Positions 1 to 8,750 of a stretch of DNA of 64,000 nucleotides are shown piece by piece. The position numbers and the translations under genes are program-made. How positions within the stretch are numbered: the first letter of the stretch is position 1; every line of letters starts with the position of its first letter. Below the pieces are notes generated by a model. The model did not search any database. It saw only the letters and a program-made list of their open reading frames with translations, and was not told the DNA's origin. This DNA comes from a bacterium (GTDB lineage: Bacteria; Actinomycetota; Acidimicrobiia; Spongiisociales; Spongiisociaceae), in NCBI GenBank assembly GCA_028820935.1, contig JAPPHZ010000029.1, forward strand, positions 87,437 to 151,436, in the 5' to 3' direction.

Positions 1-204
1 TCGTCGATCGCCGGGCCGTGAACCCAGCGGTTGCCGGTGAAGCAGCCCGGATGCGTATCCCGATCCGGTAGCCGTCGCCGGCCGGGCCGGTTGTGTGCGG
101 TTCAGGAGGGTGCTGAAAAAGATAGGGATGGCTTGGCCCGCGATTGCGTTGACCTGGGGTCTCATCGCCGGACAACGGGCAACCGGACGTTTTTTAGTAC
201 CCTC

Positions 205-1317
205 CTAGGTGACCACTTTCATTACGGTGCTGCGGCCGGGGGAAGTGTGGACCCTCCTGTATCCCAGCATGACCGGCCGGGCTGACTCGACGCCGGTGTC
301 CACCCGGAGGACGGGCGGGTCCAGGAGGCGTACCTTCTCCTCCCCGGCCAGGATGATCACGTTCTCCTCGCCGACCCGGCTGATGACTTCGGGGCTGATC
401 TGCTGGTTGCCCCGGCCGAGCAGGAAACCCTGGCCGCCGATCACCCCCAGGTAGATCGTGGCCGGAACGCCTGGCTCCAGCAGGGCGACCAGCTCGGCGG
501 CGGTGACGTTGGTGGCGACCATCCGGCGGTTGCGAACCACGTCCACGCCGGCCAGTGTTCCCTCCAGTTCCAGGTGATCGAGAATTCGAGCCACCGTGGT
601 ACCGGGTCCGAGCACGTAGAGATGATCGGGCGCCATCCCGCCGGCAAGCTTGCTGCACAGCCGGTCCAGGCTGGCATCGTCCCCCAGCGCGGTAGTGGCC
701 TTGCCCGGCTGGAGAAGGTCACGGACGAAGGGGACGGATGCGACCGAGAAGCCGGCCACGTGGCCCGGGTCGTCCCCAGCGTCCAACACCTCTCGCCTGG
801 TCAGAGGAACCTTGTCAGGCGTCGCCAGGTAGCGGGCCGCCATGGCGCCGGCCGCCTCCGGCGTGTTCCCGAACACGGCGGAATGCATCTTGACACCGGT
901 GGGGATGCCCACCACCGGAACCTCGGTACCGACCACCGCCACGATGTCGCGGGCGGTCCCGTCCCCTCCGGCGAAGGCGATCAGGCCGACACCTTCCTCC
1001 AGCATCCTGGCGGCTACCTCACGGGTGTCGGCCGAGGTGGTCGGGTCCGACCTCACCGGTACTACGACAGGCGAGAGCCCGGCTTCCCGGGCTGTCTTCT
1101 CTCCCATTGTGCCGGAGCCTGTTATCACCTGCAGGTCGGGAACGGCGTCCGCCAGCAACCTGACGGCCCGGCCCGCCCGGCGGTGGGCGATGGGGACCGC
1201 TCCGAGGGCGGCGGCCTGCCGGTAGGTGTCACCGTCGGTGCCGTGGAGACCCACCGATCCCCCCATTCCCGCGATCGGGTTGACGATCAAGCCCAACCGG
1301 ATCGGGTTTCGGTTCAT
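205..1317 (-). CDS. ATP-NAD kinase / AcoX family protein
   Basis: The 370-residue protein opens with a nucleotide-kinase-like stretch (IRLGLIVNPIAGMGG) and carries the family GGDGT signature inside FAGGDGTARDI, the phosphate-binding motif of the diacylglycerol-kinase/NAD-kinase fold. Length and order match the AcoX-like ATP-NAD kinase branch rather than canonical NadK. The family is expected to phosphorylate NAD or a related small molecule in the cytoplasm; in acetoin clusters AcoX has no proven role. The ATG at 1317 lies only about 14 nt from the first copy of a dispersed repeat (from 1330), so its native promoter may have been displaced. It is divergent from the P-protein cluster. Substrate is uncertain; fold assignment is firm. 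Confidence 0.85.
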   Translation of the reverse strand: MNRNPIRLGLIVNPIAGMGGSVGLHGTDGDTYRQAAALGAVPIAHRRAGRAVRLLADAVPDLQVITGSGTMGEKTAREAGLSPVVVPVRSDPTTSADTREVAARMLEEGVGLIAFAGGDGTARDIVAVVGTEVPVVGIPTGVKMHSAVFGNTPEAAGAMAARYLATPDKVPLTRREVLDAGDDPGHVAGFSVASVPFVRDLLQPGKATTALGDDASLDRLCSKLAGGMAPDHLYVLGPGTTVARILDHLELEGTLAGVDVVRNRRMVATNVTAAELVALLEPGVPATIYLGVIGGQGFLLGRGNQQISPEVISRVGEENVIILAGEEKVRLLDPPVLRVDTGVESARPVMLGYRRVHTSPGRSTVMKVVT

Positions 1318-1329
1318 GAGCCGGAAAGC

Positions 1330-1497
1330 TAGTGGTCTGTCCCCGAAACGACCAGGCGTGTCTGGCGGTCATCGGTGTCCCGTCGCTGTGTTCCGCTTCC
1401 TTGACGTGCCGCTGCGGGCACGCCTTCGTCAGCGGGCCTTGTGAGGAACACCGCTGCCGGCGCCATACCACTCCGCCATTCCGCAGACAGACGCGAG
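1330..1497 (-). repeat. MITE-like dispersed repeat, copy A
   Basis: First of two head-to-tail copies lying 167 bp apart (matching starts at 1331 and 1498). It begins TAGTGGTCTGT and ends near GCAGACAGAC without a complete closing terminus. Relative to the copies at 7476 and 12190 it is reverse-complemented. An internal hairpin CGTGCC-GCTGCG-GGCACG lies at 1405-1422. It contains no credible gene and fills the divergent intergenic region between the AcoX-like gene and the P-protein genes. Confidence 0.85.
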
Positions 1498-1675
1498 AGT
1501 GGTCTGTCTGCGAAACAGCCAGGCGTGTCTGGCGGTCATCGGTGTCCCGTCGCTGTGTTCCGCTTCCTTGACGTGCCGCTGCGGGCACGCCTTCGTCAGC
1601 GGGCCTTGTGAGGAACACCGCTGCCGGCGCCACACGACACCGCCATTCCGCAGACCGAGCACTGGCAGACCGCTA
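1498..1675 (-). repeat. MITE-like dispersed repeat, copy B
   Basis: Second head-to-tail copy, nearly identical to copy A over about 130 bp from the AGTGGTCTGTCTG terminus through the GGAACACCGCTGCCGGCGCCA segment. Its right end is degraded (CAGACCGAGC then CAGACCGCTA). The A+B pair taken as one unit is bounded by TA at 1330-1331 and 1674-1675. The remaining 1676-1749 is the leader of the next gene, with no other clear feature. Confidence 0.8.
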
Positions 1676-1749
1676 GTGGACGCGCCGCAGCCTCCCATCG
1701 GTAGAGTTAGAGGTCAGCAAGATCAGCGCGAGACCGAAGGTGTGATGGA

Positions 1750-3147
1750 GTGAACAGAGCCCACCCCTACATGGCCAACTCTACGGAGGAGACCAAGAAG
1801 CACATGCTCAACGCGATCGGCGCGGCCACCGTCGATGAACTGTTCGAGCAGATACCCGACGAACATGTAACCACCCGGCGGTTCGAACTGCCCGAGCCCC
1901 TCGTCTCGGAGGTGGAACTGAAGCGACACATGACAGGGGTGCTCGGGAAGAACGAGCACTGCGAGGACAACCTGAGCTTCCTGGGAGGCGGCACGTGGCA
2001 GCACCATGTGCCGGCCATATGCGACGAGATCTGGACCCGCAGCGAGTTCCTGACCTCGGTATGGGGTACGGGATCATCCGACTTGGGCCGCAACCAGGCC
2101 TGGTTCGAGTTCGCCAGCCAGCTGGGGGAGTTGGTGGGGATGGAATTCGTGGGCCTGCCCGTATACAGCTGGGGCGCCGCGGTGGGCCACTCGATGCGGA
2201 TGGCGACCCGGATGACGGGACGCGGCCGGGTCCTGGTTCCCGCCCTGATGGATCCGCAGCGTCTGGACGTGGCGCGCACCTACGCCGGGTTCCCGGAGCA
2301 GGAGGGCCACATTGAGATCGCCTATGTGGGTTACGACCCGGCCACCGGACGCCTCGACCTGGCCGACCTCGACAGCCGTCTTGACGACGGAGTTGCCGCG
2401 GTCTATTTCGAGAACCCCGCCTACCTCGGTGTGATCGAGGACCGGGCCGCCGAGATCGCGCGGATGGCCAGAGCCGCGGGCGCCGAGACCATCGTCGGCG
2501 TCGATCCGACCTCGCTCGGCGTGATCGTCCCGCCCTCCGATTACGGTGCCGACATCGCGGTTGGGACCACCCAGCCGCTCGGTATCCACATGAACGGCGG
2601 GGGCGGGGTTGGGGGCTTTATCGCCACCCGGGACGAGGAGCGCTACGCCCGGGAGTACCCCACCCTCCAGGTCAGCCTCACCGACACCACCCACGAGGGG
2701 GAGCGGGCCTTCGGACTCGCCCTCTTCCAGCAGAGTTCATACGGCTCCCGGGAGGACGGCAAGGACTGGACCGGGAACTCGGTCTATCTGTGGGCGATCG
2801 CCAACGCCGCCTACATGTCGGTGCTGGGACCGGCCGGCTTCGAGGAGTTGGGCGGAGCGATCCTCCGGCGGAGCCACTATGCCGCCAGCCGGCTGGCAGG
2901 CGTGCCGGGCGTGTCGCTGCCATGGCCGACCGGCTTCTTCAAGGAGTTCGTGGTCGGTTTCGACGGCACGGGCATCCCGGTGGCCGAGATCAACCGACGA
3001 CTCAGGGACCACGGCATCTTCGGTGGCCGCGACCTGAGCAGCGACTTCCCCGATCTGGGCCAGAGCGCCCTGTACTGCGTGACCGAGGTGCATAGCCGGG
3101 CCGACATCGACCGCCTGACCGCTGCGCTGGAGGAGGTGACCCGATGA
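1750..3147 (+). CDS. gcvPA-like: Glycine dehydrogenase subunit 1-like (P-protein alpha) PLP enzyme, divergent
   Basis: The 465-residue protein aligns along its length with GcvPA, the N-terminal half of two-gene glycine decarboxylase. The GTG at 1750 is chosen because the N-terminus (PYMANSTEETKKHMLNAIG) lines up with the usual RYIPNTDEDRRAMLEAIG-type start; ATG 1771 would remove part of it. Conserved parts include SFLGGG and the LGELVGMEFVG region, but the usual YTPYQPEISQG segment is replaced by SVWGTGSSDLG and ASMYDGATA by LPVYSWGAA. These changes are in the active-site-proximal region, so the substrate may not be glycine. It overlaps the partner gene by 4 nt. No GcvH or GcvT lies nearby. 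Confidence 0.85.
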   Translation: MNRAHPYMANSTEETKKHMLNAIGAATVDELFEQIPDEHVTTRRFELPEPLVSEVELKRHMTGVLGKNEHCEDNLSFLGGGTWQHHVPAICDEIWTRSEFLTSVWGTGSSDLGRNQAWFEFASQLGELVGMEFVGLPVYSWGAAVGHSMRMATRMTGRGRVLVPALMDPQRLDVARTYAGFPEQEGHIEIAYVGYDPATGRLDLADLDSRLDDGVAAVYFENPAYLGVIEDRAAEIARMARAAGAETIVGVDPTSLGVIVPPSDYGADIAVGTTQPLGIHMNGGGGVGGFIATRDEERYAREYPTLQVSLTDTTHEGERAFGLALFQQSSYGSREDGKDWTGNSVYLWAIANAAYMSVLGPAGFEELGGAILRRSHYAASRLAGVPGVSLPWPTGFFKEFVVGFDGTGIPVAEINRRLRDHGIFGGRDLSSDFPDLGQSALYCVTEVHSRADIDRLTAALEEVTR

Positions 3148-4700
3148 CCACCAACGGATTGAGGAAGTACCACGCCGCGGTCTGGGATGAGCCGCTGGTG
3201 ATGGAGATGGGCGCCCCGGGTCGCAGGGGGCAGCTCTTCCCCGTGGACGAACCCGATCTCGACGCGGTGGTGGGTGACACCTCCGACCTGATTCCCGAGT
3301 CCCTGCGCCGGGGCCGCCCGGCCGACCTGCCCGAGCTCTCGGAGCCCGAGGTGCTGCGTCACTACCTGCATCTCAGCCAGGAGGTGCTGGGGATGATGGG
3401 CATCAGCCTGTTCGGCACCTGCACCATGAAGTACAACCCGCGGGTCACCGAGGCGCTCACCCGGCAGCCTTTCGTGGCCGAGACCCATCCCGATCAGGAC
3501 GTCGAGACCCTCCAGGGCACTCTGGAGGTCATCCATGGGCTCGACCGGATGCTTCGGGATCTGACCGGCATGGACCAGTTCGTGTTCCAGCCGGGAGGAG
3601 GCGCCGACGCCGCCTTCCTCCACGCCACGGTGACCAGGGCCTACCACGAGGCCCGCGGAGACCTGGCCCAGCGGCGGGAGATCATCACCACCGTCCAGGC
3701 CCATCCATGCAATCCCGCCACCGCCGCGGCGGCCGGATTCGACGTGATCAACCTTCCCCTCGAGGAGAAGGGCTACGCGTCGGTGGAGGCGCTCCGGGCG
3801 GCGGCATCCGAGCGGACAGCGGCCCTGATGGTCAACAACCCGGACGACATCGGCATCTACAACCCCCACATCAAGGAGTGGGTGGACATCGTTCACTCCG
3901 TGGGCGGGCTCTGCTTCTACGACACCGCCAACTTCAACGGCGTGATGGGCCGGATCCGGGCCCGGGAGCTGGGCTTCGATGCCTGCATGATGATGCTTCA
4001 CAAGACCTTCGGCGCTCCCAAGGCGGGCGGCGGACCGGCGGTGGGCGCCTACGGGTGTTCGGAAGAGCTGGCCCCTTACCTGACCGCGCCGGTGGTGGTC
4101 AAGGGAGACGACGGAGCGTTCGCCATCAGGGTGCCCGAGCACGCCGGCAGTACGCAGGTACGGGAGTACCTGGGCAACATCCCCGTGATCATCAAGGCCT
4201 ACTCATGGCTCCGGGCGCTGGGAGCGGCGGGGGTCAAAGAGGCGGCCGACCTGTCGCTGCTGGCCAACAACTACATGGAGACCCGCCTGCTCCAGATCCC
4301 CGGTGTGACCAAGGGCCTTCCCCATCTGGACGAGTACCGCATGGAGATGACCCGTTACAGCCTGGGCGAGCTCACCGAAGAGACCGGGGTCACCACCGTC
4401 GATGTGGCCAACCGGATGGTCGACTACGGCGTGGATGCCTTCTGGATGAGCCACGAGCCCTGGTTCATCCCGGAGCCGTTCACACCCGAGGCGGGGGAGA
4501 TGTGGTCTGTCGAGGACCTTGACTACTGGATCGATGTCATAGCGGCCATCTGCGAGGAGGCCCGCACCGATCCCGAGCTGGTCAAGACCGCCCCCCACAA
4601 CCAGCCCATCCACCGGGTGGTTGGGAGCGGGCTGGACGACCCTGACCGGTGGGCGACCACCTGGCGAGCGTACCGCCGCAAGAACGGGCTCGAAGGCTGA
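3144..4700 (+). CDS. gcvPB-like: Glycine dehydrogenase subunit 2-like (P-protein beta) PLP enzyme, divergent
   Basis: The 518-residue partner of the upstream gene, translationally coupled through an ATGA overlap. It has the GcvPB hallmarks LFGTCTMKYNPR near the N-terminus, the FQPGGGADAAF cofactor region, and the PLP-lysine motif LHKTFGAPKAGGGP with Lys about 287. Standard P-proteins read HKTFxxPHGGGGPG here, so the His and a Gly following the lysine are replaced. Such proteins use PLP to decarboxylate an amino acid and hand the aminomethyl group to lipoylated H-protein. With no H or T protein in the cluster and these substitutions, the reaction here is open. The next gene begins 7 nt after the stop. 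Confidence 0.86.
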   Translation: MTTNGLRKYHAAVWDEPLVMEMGAPGRRGQLFPVDEPDLDAVVGDTSDLIPESLRRGRPADLPELSEPEVLRHYLHLSQEVLGMMGISLFGTCTMKYNPRVTEALTRQPFVAETHPDQDVETLQGTLEVIHGLDRMLRDLTGMDQFVFQPGGGADAAFLHATVTRAYHEARGDLAQRREIITTVQAHPCNPATAAAAGFDVINLPLEEKGYASVEALRAAASERTAALMVNNPDDIGIYNPHIKEWVDIVHSVGGLCFYDTANFNGVMGRIRARELGFDACMMMLHKTFGAPKAGGGPAVGAYGCSEELAPYLTAPVVVKGDDGAFAIRVPEHAGSTQVREYLGNIPVIIKAYSWLRALGAAGVKEAADLSLLANNYMETRLLQIPGVTKGLPHLDEYRMEMTRYSLGELTEETGVTTVDVANRMVDYGVDAFWMSHEPWFIPEPFTPEAGEMWSVEDLDYWIDVIAAICEEARTDPELVKTAPHNQPIHRVVGSGLDDPDRWATTWRAYRRKNGLEG

Positions 4701-4707
4701 TCCGAGG

Positions 4708-6435
4708 GTGCGCGTCGGCGTACCGGGGGTCGGTCTGCCCACCGAATCGGTCGGGCTGACTTTCGAGGGCCATCCCGTGGAGGGGTTGGCGGGTGACACG
4801 CTGGCGTCGGCGCTGGTCGCGTCCGGAGAGATGGGTCTGCGCGATGCGGTGGACGGTGGGCGCCGGGGTGTCTTCTGCGGGATGGGCGCTTGCCACGAGT
4901 GCGCGGTGGTGGTCGATGATCGGCCGGGAACGCTGGCATGCATGACCGGCGTGGCCGAGGGACAGGTGGTGCGGAGGCAGCCGGCGGCTCCCGGACCTCC
5001 GGACAATCCTTCCGGCAGCCGGCCGAGGCGTGAACTCTCGCCTACCGTCCTGGTGGTGGGTGGCGGGCCCGGAGGCCTCTCGGTGGCCTCGGTCATCGCC
5101 GAGCACGGCGTGGACGTGGTCGTGATAGACGAGCGGTCCAAGCTGGGTGGCCAGTTCTACAAGCAGCCGCCGCCGGAGCGGGCCATCGACGACTCCCGGA
5201 TCGACTCCCAGTACCGAGCCGGACGCAAGTTGATTGCCCGGGCCCAGGACGCCGGGGTCCGGTTCCTCAACGATGTCACCCTCTGGGGGGCCTTCGCGCC
5301 GGACTCCCTGGCTGCCCGGAGCCAGGACTGCGACTGGGTATTCCGCCCCGGGCGCCTGGTGCTGGCTACCGGAGCCCACGAGCGACCGGTCCCCATTCCG
5401 GGCTGGACCCTGCCGGGCGTGATGACGACCGGCGCGGCCCAAACCTTGCTCAGATCCGGCCAGGTCGCGCCTGGGCAACGGGTGATGCTCTCCGGCAACG
5501 GTCCGCTCAACATGCAGGTGGCGGCGGAACTGGTCAGAGCCGGCGTAGAGGTGGTGGCGCTGGCCGAGCAGGCGGATCTCCGGTGGTGGCGCAACCTCGG
5601 CGCAGGCGCCGGAATGCTCGCGGCCGCGCCGGAGCTGGTCGCCAAGGGGTTCTCCTACCGCACCACCCTGGCCCGGGCCGGGGTTCCGGTGATCGACCGC
5701 GCCTCGGTGGTCGAGATACGAGGCAATCAGCGGGCGGCGGTGGCGGTAGTGGCCCGCCTGGACCCTTCCGGGAGCCCGCTACCTGGCTCGGAACGGGAGT
5801 TCGCCGCCGACGCGGTCTGCCTCGGCTACGGGTTCATCCCGGCCAACGAGATCTCCCGCGCCCTCGGATGCGATCATCGTTACGACCCGGTGACCGGCAC
5901 GCTCGTGGCGGTTCGTACTGCCACCGGGCGGACCTCGCTCGACTCGGTCTGGGTGGTGGGAGACGCCGGTGGGATCAACGGCGCCTACGTGGCGACCGCC
6001 CTCGGCGCCATCGCCGGCGCCGACGTGCTGGGCGACCTCGGGCTTGCGTCGTCCGACCTCTCTGCCCGAGCCGGGTCCCGCGCCGGCAAGACCCTCCGCC
6101 GGCACCGCCGCTTCCAAACCCACCTCCGCGGCCTCTATCGCACGGAGCCCCTTACAACCGAGTTGGCCCGCGACACGACCCTGGTCTGCCGGTGCGAATC
6201 GGTCACCCTCGGCGAGCTGAGGGAAGCATTTGCCGGGGGTGCCAAGTCCGCGGGTGCGGCGAAGCGCCTGACCCGGGCCGGGATGGGCAAGTGCCAGGGC
6301 CGCTACTGCAGTCCGTCGGTGCTCGCTATGGCTGCGGGAGCATGCGGTGTGGCGCCCGGAGAGTTCTCCGGCTTTGCCCCCCAGGCCCCGATCCGCCCAG
6401 TTGCTATCGGTGAGGTCGCCGGGACTGCTACCTGA
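4708..6435 (+). CDS. Fused 2Fe-2S / FAD oxidoreductase / BFD-like protein (opine or hydroxyproline oxidase, HcnAB type)
   Basis: Three redox modules in one chain. The N-terminal 85 residues form a Fer2_4 ferredoxin domain with cysteines in CGMGACHEC plus a later CMTG. A pyridine-nucleotide-disulfide reductase domain follows (LVVGGGPGGLSVA, then a second GxGP motif SGNGPLNMQVA). A C-terminal BFD-like 2Fe-2S domain has CRCES and GKCQGRYC. This layout equals HcnA+HcnB or the alpha subunits of opine, hydroxyproline and sarcosine oxidases, which oxidise amines or imino acids at the membrane. The usual DadA-like catalytic partner is not seen. I place the start at GTG 4708 (575 aa); a TTG at 4621 would run deep into the upstream gene. 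Confidence 0.85.
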   Translation: MRVGVPGVGLPTESVGLTFEGHPVEGLAGDTLASALVASGEMGLRDAVDGGRRGVFCGMGACHECAVVVDDRPGTLACMTGVAEGQVVRRQPAAPGPPDNPSGSRPRRELSPTVLVVGGGPGGLSVASVIAEHGVDVVVIDERSKLGGQFYKQPPPERAIDDSRIDSQYRAGRKLIARAQDAGVRFLNDVTLWGAFAPDSLAARSQDCDWVFRPGRLVLATGAHERPVPIPGWTLPGVMTTGAAQTLLRSGQVAPGQRVMLSGNGPLNMQVAAELVRAGVEVVALAEQADLRWWRNLGAGAGMLAAAPELVAKGFSYRTTLARAGVPVIDRASVVEIRGNQRAAVAVVARLDPSGSPLPGSEREFAADAVCLGYGFIPANEISRALGCDHRYDPVTGTLVAVRTATGRTSLDSVWVVGDAGGINGAYVATALGAIAGADVLGDLGLASSDLSARAGSRAGKTLRRHRRFQTHLRGLYRTEPLTTELARDTTLVCRCESVTLGELREAFAGGAKSAGAAKRLTRAGMGKCQGRYCSPSVLAMAAGACGVAPGEFSGFAPQAPIRPVAIGEVAGTAT

Positions 6436-6545
6436 TCCCCGGCCCGCACGCGGTGCCTTGACACGGGTTTGTCGCCGACAATCAGGCCAGCCTCGACATT
6501 TTTCGGTACTCTCCTAGAGTGGCAGGGCAGGCGACTGGAGGAATG

Positions 6546-7478
6546 ATGGCCAAAGAGTTTCGGGGTAGCTACACGGTATCTGTTACTCCCTTCACGGAGG
6601 ACGGTTCGGGCATCGATTTCGGAGCGCTGAAGAACTTCCTGGACTGGCAGTTGGAGGTCGGCGTCCCGGGAATCATCGCGCTGGGCAGCACCGGGGAGTT
6701 CCTGACGGTGAGCGACGAGGAGCGCCGCCAGCTCGTGGAGACGTACGTCAACCACATCGACGGACGCATGCCGGTGATCATCGGCACGATGAACGCGCAC
6801 ACCCCGAACGCCGTCCGCCACAGCCGCCAGGCGGAGGATCTGGGCGCCGACGGCGTGATGATCATCCCGCCCTACTACTACACGCCCACCGACGACGAGA
6901 TCTTCAGGTACTACGAGGCGATCGACGCGGCCATCTCGATCCCGATCATGCTCTACAACAACCCGGTCACCTCCAATGTGGACATGTCGGCCAAGCTCCA
7001 GGCCAAGCTGTGTTTGGAGTTGGAGTCGGTGCAGTACGTCAAGGAGTCGAGCTTGCATCTCTCCCGAGTGCCGGAAGTGATAGAAGCCTCCGGGGGCCGG
7101 ATGAAGGTGTACGCCGGCGAGTGGGTTGTCGACTCCTACCTGCTGGGGGCGATCGGCTACGTCAACCCGTTCGGCAACTACATGCCTAGGGCATCGGGCC
7201 GTATCTTCGAGCTGCTCGAGGCGGGGCGCATCGACGACGCCCGGGCCATCTGGCGCCCGATCGACCGGATCGAGCACACCATCGCCGAGGGCCACCCGAC
7301 CTACGGCCACCAGTGCTACTCCAAGGCGCTCGCGGCCGCGGTCGGTCACCCGATGGGTGACGTGAGGGCGCCGCTGACCACCTATGCGGAGTTAGGCGAG
7401 GAGGGCCGTGAGCGCATGGCGAGGCTGATGCCGCTGGTCGAGGAAGCCGATTCGCTGGCCGAGTCGTTCGGTCTCTAG
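6546..7478 (+). CDS. Dihydrodipicolinate synthase / N-acetylneuraminate lyase family protein
   Basis: A class I aldolase-type TIM barrel of about 310 residues. Visible family signatures are GSTGEF near residue 45, the catalytic tyrosine in IMLYNNP (about Tyr137) and the Schiff-base lysine in YVKES (about Lys166). A GGAGG sits 4 nt before ATG 6546; GTG 6519 has no ribosome site. Members next to amine oxidases often act as ring-opening deaminases or keto-acid aldolases, for example on hydroxyproline-derived pyrrolines, so a role downstream of the preceding oxidoreductase is plausible. The TAG stop (7476-7478) is provided by the terminus of an inserted repeat element, so the native C-terminus may have been slightly longer. 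Confidence 0.88.
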   Translation: MAKEFRGSYTVSVTPFTEDGSGIDFGALKNFLDWQLEVGVPGIIALGSTGEFLTVSDEERRQLVETYVNHIDGRMPVIIGTMNAHTPNAVRHSRQAEDLGADGVMIIPPYYYTPTDDEIFRYYEAIDAAISIPIMLYNNPVTSNVDMSAKLQAKLCLELESVQYVKESSLHLSRVPEVIEASGGRMKVYAGEWVVDSYLLGAIGYVNPFGNYMPRASGRIFELLEAGRIDDARAIWRPIDRIEHTIAEGHPTYGHQCYSKALAAAVGHPMGDVRAPLTTYAELGEEGRERMARLMPLVEEADSLAESFGL

Positions 7479-7640
7479 TGGTCTGTTTGTGAATGGCGGT
7501 GTGGTATGGCGAGGCAGCGGTGTTCCTCGCAAGGCTCGCTGACGAAGGCGTACCCGCAGCGGTACGTCGAGGAAGCGGAACGCAGCGACGGGACGCCGAT
7601 GGCCGCCAGAGCACCCGGTTGTTTCGCAGACAGACCACTA
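7476..7640 (+). repeat. MITE-like dispersed repeat, copy C
   Basis: A 165-bp element with terminal inverted repeats TAGTGGTCTGT (7476-7486) and ACAGACCACTA (7630-7640), perfect for 11 bp and then imperfect (TTTGTGAA against TTTCGCAG). Internal hairpin CGTACC-CGCAGC-GGTACG lies at 7549-7566, enclosed by a longer pairing TTCCTCG with CGAGGAA. Both ends carry TA, compatible with TA target duplication as made by IS630/mariner-type transposases. Its left end supplies the stop codon of the upstream gene. Confidence 0.88.
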
Positions 7641-7660
7641 CCCCGCTCGCGCTCGAGTAA

Positions 7661-8632
7661 GTGGGAGGATCGGACTCCCCAGTTCGGCATGACCGTGGCC
7701 GCGGTCGAGTAGGTGTAGCGGGGGCAGGGTCGATCGGTGTCGGCTGGGCGATCGTCTTCGCTCGGGCCGGCCACATCACCACGGTGTTCGAACCGGAGGG
7801 GCGCCGCCGCGGGGTCCTGGTCGAAGAGGTGGAGGTTCGGCTGGGCGAGTTGGACGCCTTCGGTCTCCTGGACGAGGCACCTGCCGAGATCGTCGCCCGG
7901 CTGGCGGTCACCGGTGATCTGAGTGAGGCGCTGGACGGCGCCGTACATGTCCAAGAGTGCGCCCCGGAGTCCCTTTCCCTGAAGGTGGATCTGTTCGAGA
8001 GGATGGACGCGTTAGCGGATGCCTCCACCACGCTTGCCAGTTCCTCCTCCAGCATCACCGTCTCGCGCATAGCTGCCGGGCTTCCGGGCCGCGCTCGTTG
8101 CATCCTCGCCCATCCCGGGAACCCGCCCTACCTGATCCGGGTGGTCGAGTTGGCCCCCGCGCCATTCACGGCCCAGGGAACGGTGGATTCGGCCCGGGAG
8201 TTGTTCTCCGGCGCCGGAATGCTGCCGATAAAGGTCCGTCAGGAGATCGATTGCCTGGTGTTCAACCGGCTCCAGGGCGCGCTGCTCCGGGAAGCTCTGT
8301 TGCTGGTCAGGGACGGAGTGGTTGCGCCCGAAGATCTCGACCTGGTGGTTTCCGAGGGATTGGCCCGTCGGTGGTCGGTGATCGGTCCGCTTGCCGTCGC
8401 CGAGTTGAACACCCGTGGCGGCATCGTGGCCCACGCCGGGTTCATGGGACGCGCATACGGCCGGATCGGGATGGAGCGCGGTCAGGAAGACCCATGGGCA
8501 TCCGACGTGGTGCAGCGGGTCGCCGAGGACCTGGAGTCCAGATTCCCGTCGTCCCGCCGGGACGACCAGGTGCTCTGGCGGGACCGGGAGTTGATGCGGC
8601 TGGAGTCGGAGCGGCGCCGTCGCTCAGACTGA
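7661..8632 (+). CDS. 3-hydroxyacyl-CoA dehydrogenase-type NAD(P)-dependent oxidoreductase (lambda-crystallin / L-gulonate dehydrogenase-like), possible 5' frameshift
   Basis: The Rossmann motif VGVAGAGSIGVG is followed by the family block LAHPGNPPYLIRVVEL and the helical C-terminal domain with EIDCLVFNRLQ and DLVVSEGLARRW, as in lambda-crystallin/L-gulonate 3-dehydrogenase. It should oxidise a 3-hydroxy acid with NAD. The start is uncertain: in this frame the only early start is GTG 7661 with no ribosome site. An ATG at 7689 in another frame reads MTVAAVE and meets TAG at 7710, just where VGVAGAGS begins in the main frame. One missing base near 7710 would explain this. The gene directly follows repeat copy C. 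Confidence 0.75.
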   Translation: MGGSDSPVRHDRGRGRVGVAGAGSIGVGWAIVFARAGHITTVFEPEGRRRGVLVEEVEVRLGELDAFGLLDEAPAEIVARLAVTGDLSEALDGAVHVQECAPESLSLKVDLFERMDALADASTTLASSSSSITVSRIAAGLPGRARCILAHPGNPPYLIRVVELAPAPFTAQGTVDSARELFSGAGMLPIKVRQEIDCLVFNRLQGALLREALLLVRDGVVAPEDLDLVVSEGLARRWSVIGPLAVAELNTRGGIVAHAGFMGRAYGRIGMERGQEDPWASDVVQRVAEDLESRFPSSRRDDQVLWRDRELMRLESERRRRSD

Positions 8633-8750
8633 CTGCGTGCCTCCTAATGGCGGGCATCACCGGTTCCAGGTTGGCGCTTCCACACTCTCGCACCGATGAG
8701 ATCGTGAGAACGCGAATAATAGGGGGTTCTAAAGCTGAGATTAGAATGAT

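Noticed and set aside
1..204. Possible 3' end of a plus-strand gene (frame closing with TAG at 69-71)
   Set aside because: Only about 22 codons are visible with no recognisable motif; nothing else is seen in this stretch.
1332..1753. Open frames inside repeat copies A and B giving near-identical short proteins
   Set aside because: The frames follow the repeat and vary between copies; the elements have inverted ends and hairpins rather than coding character.
2877..4142. A 421-codon minus-strand frame opposite the P-protein pair
   Set aside because: Composition and lack of motifs indicate antisense shadow of gcvPA/gcvPB-like genes.
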